In this document: positions 7,501 to 8,087 of the stretch, piece after piece
How positions within the stretch are numbered: the stretch's first letter is position 1
How the letters are laid out: each line of letters opens with the position of its first letter
DNA from: Thermoplasmata archaeon
GTDB lineage: Archaea; Thermoplasmatota; Thermoplasmata; GCA-020350865
Assembly (NCBI GenBank): GCA_020351895.1
Contig: CP070672.1
Span: 3,119,616-3,127,702 of the forward strand
DNA length: 8,087 nt
Reading direction: 5' to 3'
Program-made: the position numbers and the translations under genes
The notes under the pieces: generated by a model
Database searches by the model: none
Told to the model about the DNA's origin: nothing
The model's input: the letters and a program-made list of their open reading frames with translations, nothing else

Positions 7501-8087
7501 AGGGCATCCTCGGTTGTGAATGTCCATGGATTTGGAACCGCCCCAGCAACTAGATCGTTTCCAGTTGGATCCTTTGCCCCTGTAATTTCGAAGTTATAGA
7601 CTGTGGTACTTGTGAAAGGATTATGTGAATAGGTTGCTATGGTGTTTCCACCACTCCACACAACACTCCATCCCAACGGATCGGGGGTGCAGGTGTAGGT
7701 CACAGTGGATGTGTTCATCTCCTCGCTGAAGGTAACAACAATATTTTCACTTAGAACCACATCAATTGTACCATTAACAGGAGATGTAAGGCTTATTTCG
7801 GGAGGAATCACATCCTCTGAAGTAAATGACCACGGATTAGGCACCGCTCCAGCAGCTAGATCATTGTCAGCCAGGTCTTTTCCACCAGTTATTTCGAATG
7901 TGTATGTGGTTTCGCTGGCAAAGTCATTATGTGAATAAGTGGCTGTGGTGTTTCCAGCACTCCATACAACACTCCATCCACCAGGATCAGGTGTGCATGT
8001 GTAAGTCACAGAAGATGTATTCATTTCCTCGGTGAATGTTACCACAACATCGGCATTTATTAGAACATCCATTGCCCCACTTGAGGG
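1524..8087 (-). CDS. Giant cell-surface repeat protein (SbsA-like and cadherin-like domains, C-terminal membrane anchor), 5' end outside the window
   Basis: The frame runs from beyond base 8087 to a TAA at 1524-1526, showing at least 2186 residues. The methionine at 8070-8072 is internal: upstream codons in frame read PSSGA, which continues the repeat pattern. Residues are numbered from that methionine. Domains in order are seven SbsA-like Ig-type repeats (to about 709), fourteen cadherin/He_PIG-like repeats (710-1993), a distinct beta-rich domain (about 1994-2080), a membrane helix (about 2097-2117) and a charged tail to 2182. The repeats are rich in Thr, Ser, Asp and Asn and poor in Lys, and there are only five Cys, as in extracellular stalks. 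By analogy with such families it is probably a Ca2+-stabilised adhesin or cell-envelope stalk. The ligand is unknown, and no catalytic domain is visible in this part. A signal peptide and any N-terminal functional domain would lie outside the window. No frameshift or stop interrupts the repeats. nadC follows 48 bases downstream on the same strand. Confidence 0.9.
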   Translation of the reverse strand, partial: PSSGAMDVLINADVVVTFTEEMNTSSVTYTCTPDPGGWSVVWSAGNTTATYSHNDFASETTYTFEITGGKDLADNDLAAGAVPNPWSFTSEDVIPPEISLTSPVNGTIDVVLSENIVVTFSEEMNTSTVTYTCTPDPLGWSVVWSGGNTIATYSHNPFTSTTVYNFEITGAKDPTGNDLVAGAVPNPWTFTTEDALAPTITSTSPANGSLNVAQTENIIVTFSEAMNTSSVAFASSPNPGGWFVTWSNGDTVATFSHDLFDDYTSYIFQITDGKDLADNNLAPGAVPNPWTFTTTDSISPSITATSPLNASVDIGLTQNVVVTFSEAIDTSSLSYNCFPDPGGWSVSWSSGDSVATFSHTAFLDSTSYTFQIANARDGAGNQLVGGAVPNPWTFTTIDATSPTIIGTSPQDSSNNIALTADIVVTFDEEMNTATVAFLCAPDPGSWSASWNAQNTVVTYSHNAFDELNLYTFQIVAGEDIAGNGLIAGAVQNPWSFTTEDITSPTITATTPADNAPNIGLDQEVIITFSEPLDNTTVTYTCLPDPGGWSVVWSGGNTLATFSHNQFDSNTVYTFQVTGAKDLAGNDLAAGAVPNPWSFSTVESIPPTITLTSPSDGSADVDIAINVTVTFSEAMNMSSVAYTSSPDPGGWSITWSAGDTVATISHNRFDKSTGYTFQIVSGKDIAGNNLIAGGVPNPWSFTTKANIPPSILSTPILTGTEYVQYIYDIEAADGDGDPLTYSLTTYPTGMVINTSTGLITWTPTNVQVGVNNVVVLVSDIDFGTDSQSFTITVANVNDPPIITSIPITIATEDVQYSYDVEASDVDVGDTLSYSLTTYPTGMTIDSSTGMILWTPTNSQVGANNILVEVSDGNGGSDTQSFTITVENANDAPTIISTAITTATEDAQYVYDVDATDIDVGDTLSYSLSSFPSGMTVDPNTGVITWIPTNAQVGVNPVTVVVSDDAASADTQSFTITVANSNDPPNIFSAPITTATEEILYTYDVEATDPDIDTLIYGLTTYPTGMAIDNSSGLITWTPTNSQVGSNSVVVLVLDGNGGSDIQSFTITVENANDPPSIISVSITSATEDQPYVYDVEATDIDVGDILTYSLTVFPTGMTIDSNSGLIEWTPTNDQVGVNSATVVVSDENGSFYTQSFTITVMNVNDPPTITSSSITTATEDVMYTYDVEATEIDVGDTLSYSLTTYPIGMTIDNSTGLIQWTPINDQVGVNNVVVLASDGNGGSDTQSFSIDVANTNDPPTIISPPITTATDDVLYVYDVEASDIDIGDSLVFSLTEFPTGMTIDPNTGHVEWTPDDDHVGTNSVTILVSDGNSGTDTQSYNISVADANDEPTITSTAPTTAMEDTQYSYVVEVLDPDNDILDFSLTTSPSGMTIDSATGLILWTPTNDQVGSNNVIVQVLDGNGGSDTQSFPIDVTNVNDAPMITSTPIITETEDELYVYDVDATDVDLGDSLTYSLTEYPTGMIINSNTGLIQWTPINSQVGTNPVTVVVSDESGSTDSQIFTITVSNTNDAPTFTSTPIAAGIEDMVYNYDVNATDMDIGDTLTYSLTTYPDTMVIDNATGMITWTPTNSDVGENPVTVKVMDGNGGANTQSFFISISNVNDPPIIISGAVITATQDALYTYDVDADDIDFGDTLTYSLTVFPEGMIINSSTGEISWSPANTQVGDNSVLVEVFDGSGEKDSQSFMITVANMNDPPTFTSQPETSATEEMEYFYEVEALDIDGDTLNFSLLNYPEGMVIDSDAGTITWTPTNAQVGTHPIIVKVIDGNEGDAKQSFSIIVENVNDSPTIISIPPMEGKEEVVYTYLAQAEDLDPDDTLIFELAVYPAGMQINSTAGIISWTPTNAQVGENSVIVVVTDGNSGSDTQSFVINVSNVNDKPYFTSSPITEATEDVQYFYDVNANDVDPGDSLTYSLTSAPEGMIINESNGFISWIPMDADVGTHQIEVKVTDNQSTIASQSFTITVENVNDAPIMSGMTVEPETGNNRDIFVFTLTYTDPDGDSGTAKVIINSAEYEMTKIGGGALTGEIFTLETALGARNHTYYFVIDDDEDHVVVSDVSKIYVTAVEVEEEPEDLLPIPEWWLILILILIIIAVLIYLGIVKRQLKRQRRYQRFPQKTEKRSFEDLRSVGPQEKRSVQKTGIKKADETREYEEPEEEEAPLLEFIR
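1527..1721 (-). other. Charged cytoplasmic tail of the giant protein
   Basis: The last 65 residues (2118-2182) begin with a dense basic cluster and end in an acidic run (EYEEPEEEEAPLLEFIR). There is no recognisable domain. It is longer than a simple anchor needs, so it may contact a cytoplasmic partner, but no partner is identifiable from the sequence. Confidence 0.6.
1722..1784 (-). other. C-terminal transmembrane helix of the giant protein
   Basis: Residues about 2097-2117 form an uninterrupted hydrophobic stretch starting with two Trp and rich in Ile and Leu. It is preceded by an acidic and proline-containing linker and followed by the strongly basic KRQLKRQRRYQR. By the positive-inside rule the repeats are outside and the tail is inside, a type I-like anchor. 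Confidence 0.88.
1833..2093 (-). other. Membrane-proximal beta-rich domain of the giant protein
   Basis: Residues about 1994-2080 do not match either repeat type. They read VEPETG, FTLTYTDPDGDSG, KVIINSAEYEMT, a glycine-rich turn, then HTYYFVIDDDEDHVV. The pattern of YTDPDGD, a short Y-x-M strand and a final HTYYF strand resembles a small beta-sandwich module common in large archaeal surface proteins; I know no firm family name. It joins the cadherin-like array to the acidic linker VEVEEEPEDLLPIP before the membrane helix. Confidence 0.6.
2094..5945 (-). repeat. Fourteen tandem cadherin-like / He_PIG-like domains (B1-B14), 91-92 residues each
   Basis: The units on the protein are B1 710-800, B2 801-892, B3 893-984, B4 985-1075, B5 1076-1167, B6 1168-1259, B7 1260-1351, B8 1352-1442, B9 1443-1534, B10 1535-1626, B11 1627-1718, B12 1719-1809, B13 1810-1901 and B14 1902-1993. 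The consensus runs ITTATED-Y-YDVEATDxDxGDTL-YSLTTYPTGM-IDxxTGLIxWTPTNxQVG-N-V-V-VSDGNGGSDTQSFTITV-NVNDPP. The TGxIxWTPTxxQxG core is typical of the putative-Ig/dystroglycan-cadherin (He_PIG/CADG) group. The DxDxGD and NVNDPP acidic clusters resemble cadherin interdomain Ca2+ sites, so Ca2+ stiffening of the array is a reasonable inference. B1, B4, B8 and B12 lack one residue in the DxDxGD loop. Confidence 0.9.
2370..5672 (-). repeat. Three higher-order four-domain blocks of 1101 bp within the cadherin-like array
   Basis: B2-B5 (4572-5672), B6-B9 (3471-4571) and B10-B13 (2370-3470) each encode exactly 367 residues, with unit lengths 92, 92, 91 and 92 in the same order. Subtype markers recur four units apart: DPNTG in B3 and B7; ATDPD/VLDPD, VGSN and VLDGNGGSD in B4 and B8; SN[ST]GLI[EQ]W and VVVSDE in B5 and B9; YDVNA in B10 and B14. 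The third block has diverged most. I infer duplication of four-domain segments after the single domain had first multiplied. Confidence 0.7.
5946..8087 (-). repeat. Seven tandem SbsA-like Ig-type domains (A1-A7), 102 residues / 306 bp each
   Basis: The units are A1 7779-8087 (up to the window edge), A2 7473-7778, A3 7167-7472, A4 6861-7166, A5 6555-6860, A6 6249-6554 and A7 5946-6248. Each begins after a T-S-P-like boundary, then has a VVVTFSEEMNTSSV-like strand, PDPGGWSVxWSxGxTxATxSHN, YTFQIxxGKDxAGN and ends with GAVPNPWSFTT. The VTFSEEM and AGN...L signatures match the bacterial/archaeal Ig-like (Big_5, SbsA-type) family known from S-layer and surface proteins. Spacing is exactly 102 residues from unit to unit with no insertion or deletion. 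At the DNA level the copies have drifted, though short identical stretches remain, such as 23 bases shared by 7210-7232 and 7516-7538. The array evidently continues upstream. Confidence 0.88.

Noticed and set aside
8070..8072. ATG at 8072 as the real start of the giant protein
   Set aside because: The frame stays open upstream and the preceding codons match the repeat boundary; there is no signal peptide after this Met.
2094..8087. Repetitive DNA as a CRISPR array, satellite or assembly artefact
   Set aside because: Periods of about 275 and 306 bases are whole protein domains, the copies are well diverged, and the frame is unbroken throughout.

Overview
This window most likely comes from an archaeon. 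The upstream signals are archaeal: a TATA-like box about 25-40 bases before a start, and GAGG or GGTGAT Shine-Dalgarno motifs. It also encodes a Ras/Rab-type small GTPase and a very large cell-surface protein held by one C-terminal membrane helix with a basic stop-transfer segment. Moderate, slightly AT-rich composition and this style of surface protein would fit a euryarchaeal, perhaps Thermoplasmata-like, lineage. That placement is an inference and cannot be proven here.

Layout. Bases 1-98 are AT-rich upstream DNA with a weak TATA-like element. A small GTPase runs on the + strand from 99 to 641. It converges on nadC (quinolinate phosphoribosyltransferase, - strand, 645-1475) with only 3 bases between the two stop codons. 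A 48-base spacer (1476-1523) holds a good TATA box and a Shine-Dalgarno motif for nadC. The rest of the window (1524-8087, - strand) is the 3' part of a single giant gene whose reading frame is still open at the window edge.

The giant protein shows at least 2186 residues here. From its N-terminal side it has seven SbsA-like Ig-type domains of strictly 102 residues, then fourteen cadherin-like/He_PIG-like domains of 91 or 92 residues. These are followed by a different beta-rich membrane-proximal domain, a transmembrane helix and a charged cytoplasmic tail of about 65 residues. It looks like a stalk or adhesin projecting from the cell surface. The cadherin-like array has a nested organisation: neighbouring domains alternate between two subtypes, and three consecutive four-domain blocks are each exactly 367 residues (1101 bp).

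The three genes do not form an obvious pathway. NadC makes nicotinate mononucleotide for NAD synthesis, the GTPase is a cytoplasmic switch of unknown target, and the giant protein is structural or adhesive. nadC lies on the same strand downstream of the giant gene but appears to have its own promoter. The most noteworthy content is the modular design of the giant surface protein; I see no defence system, RNA gene or mobile element.
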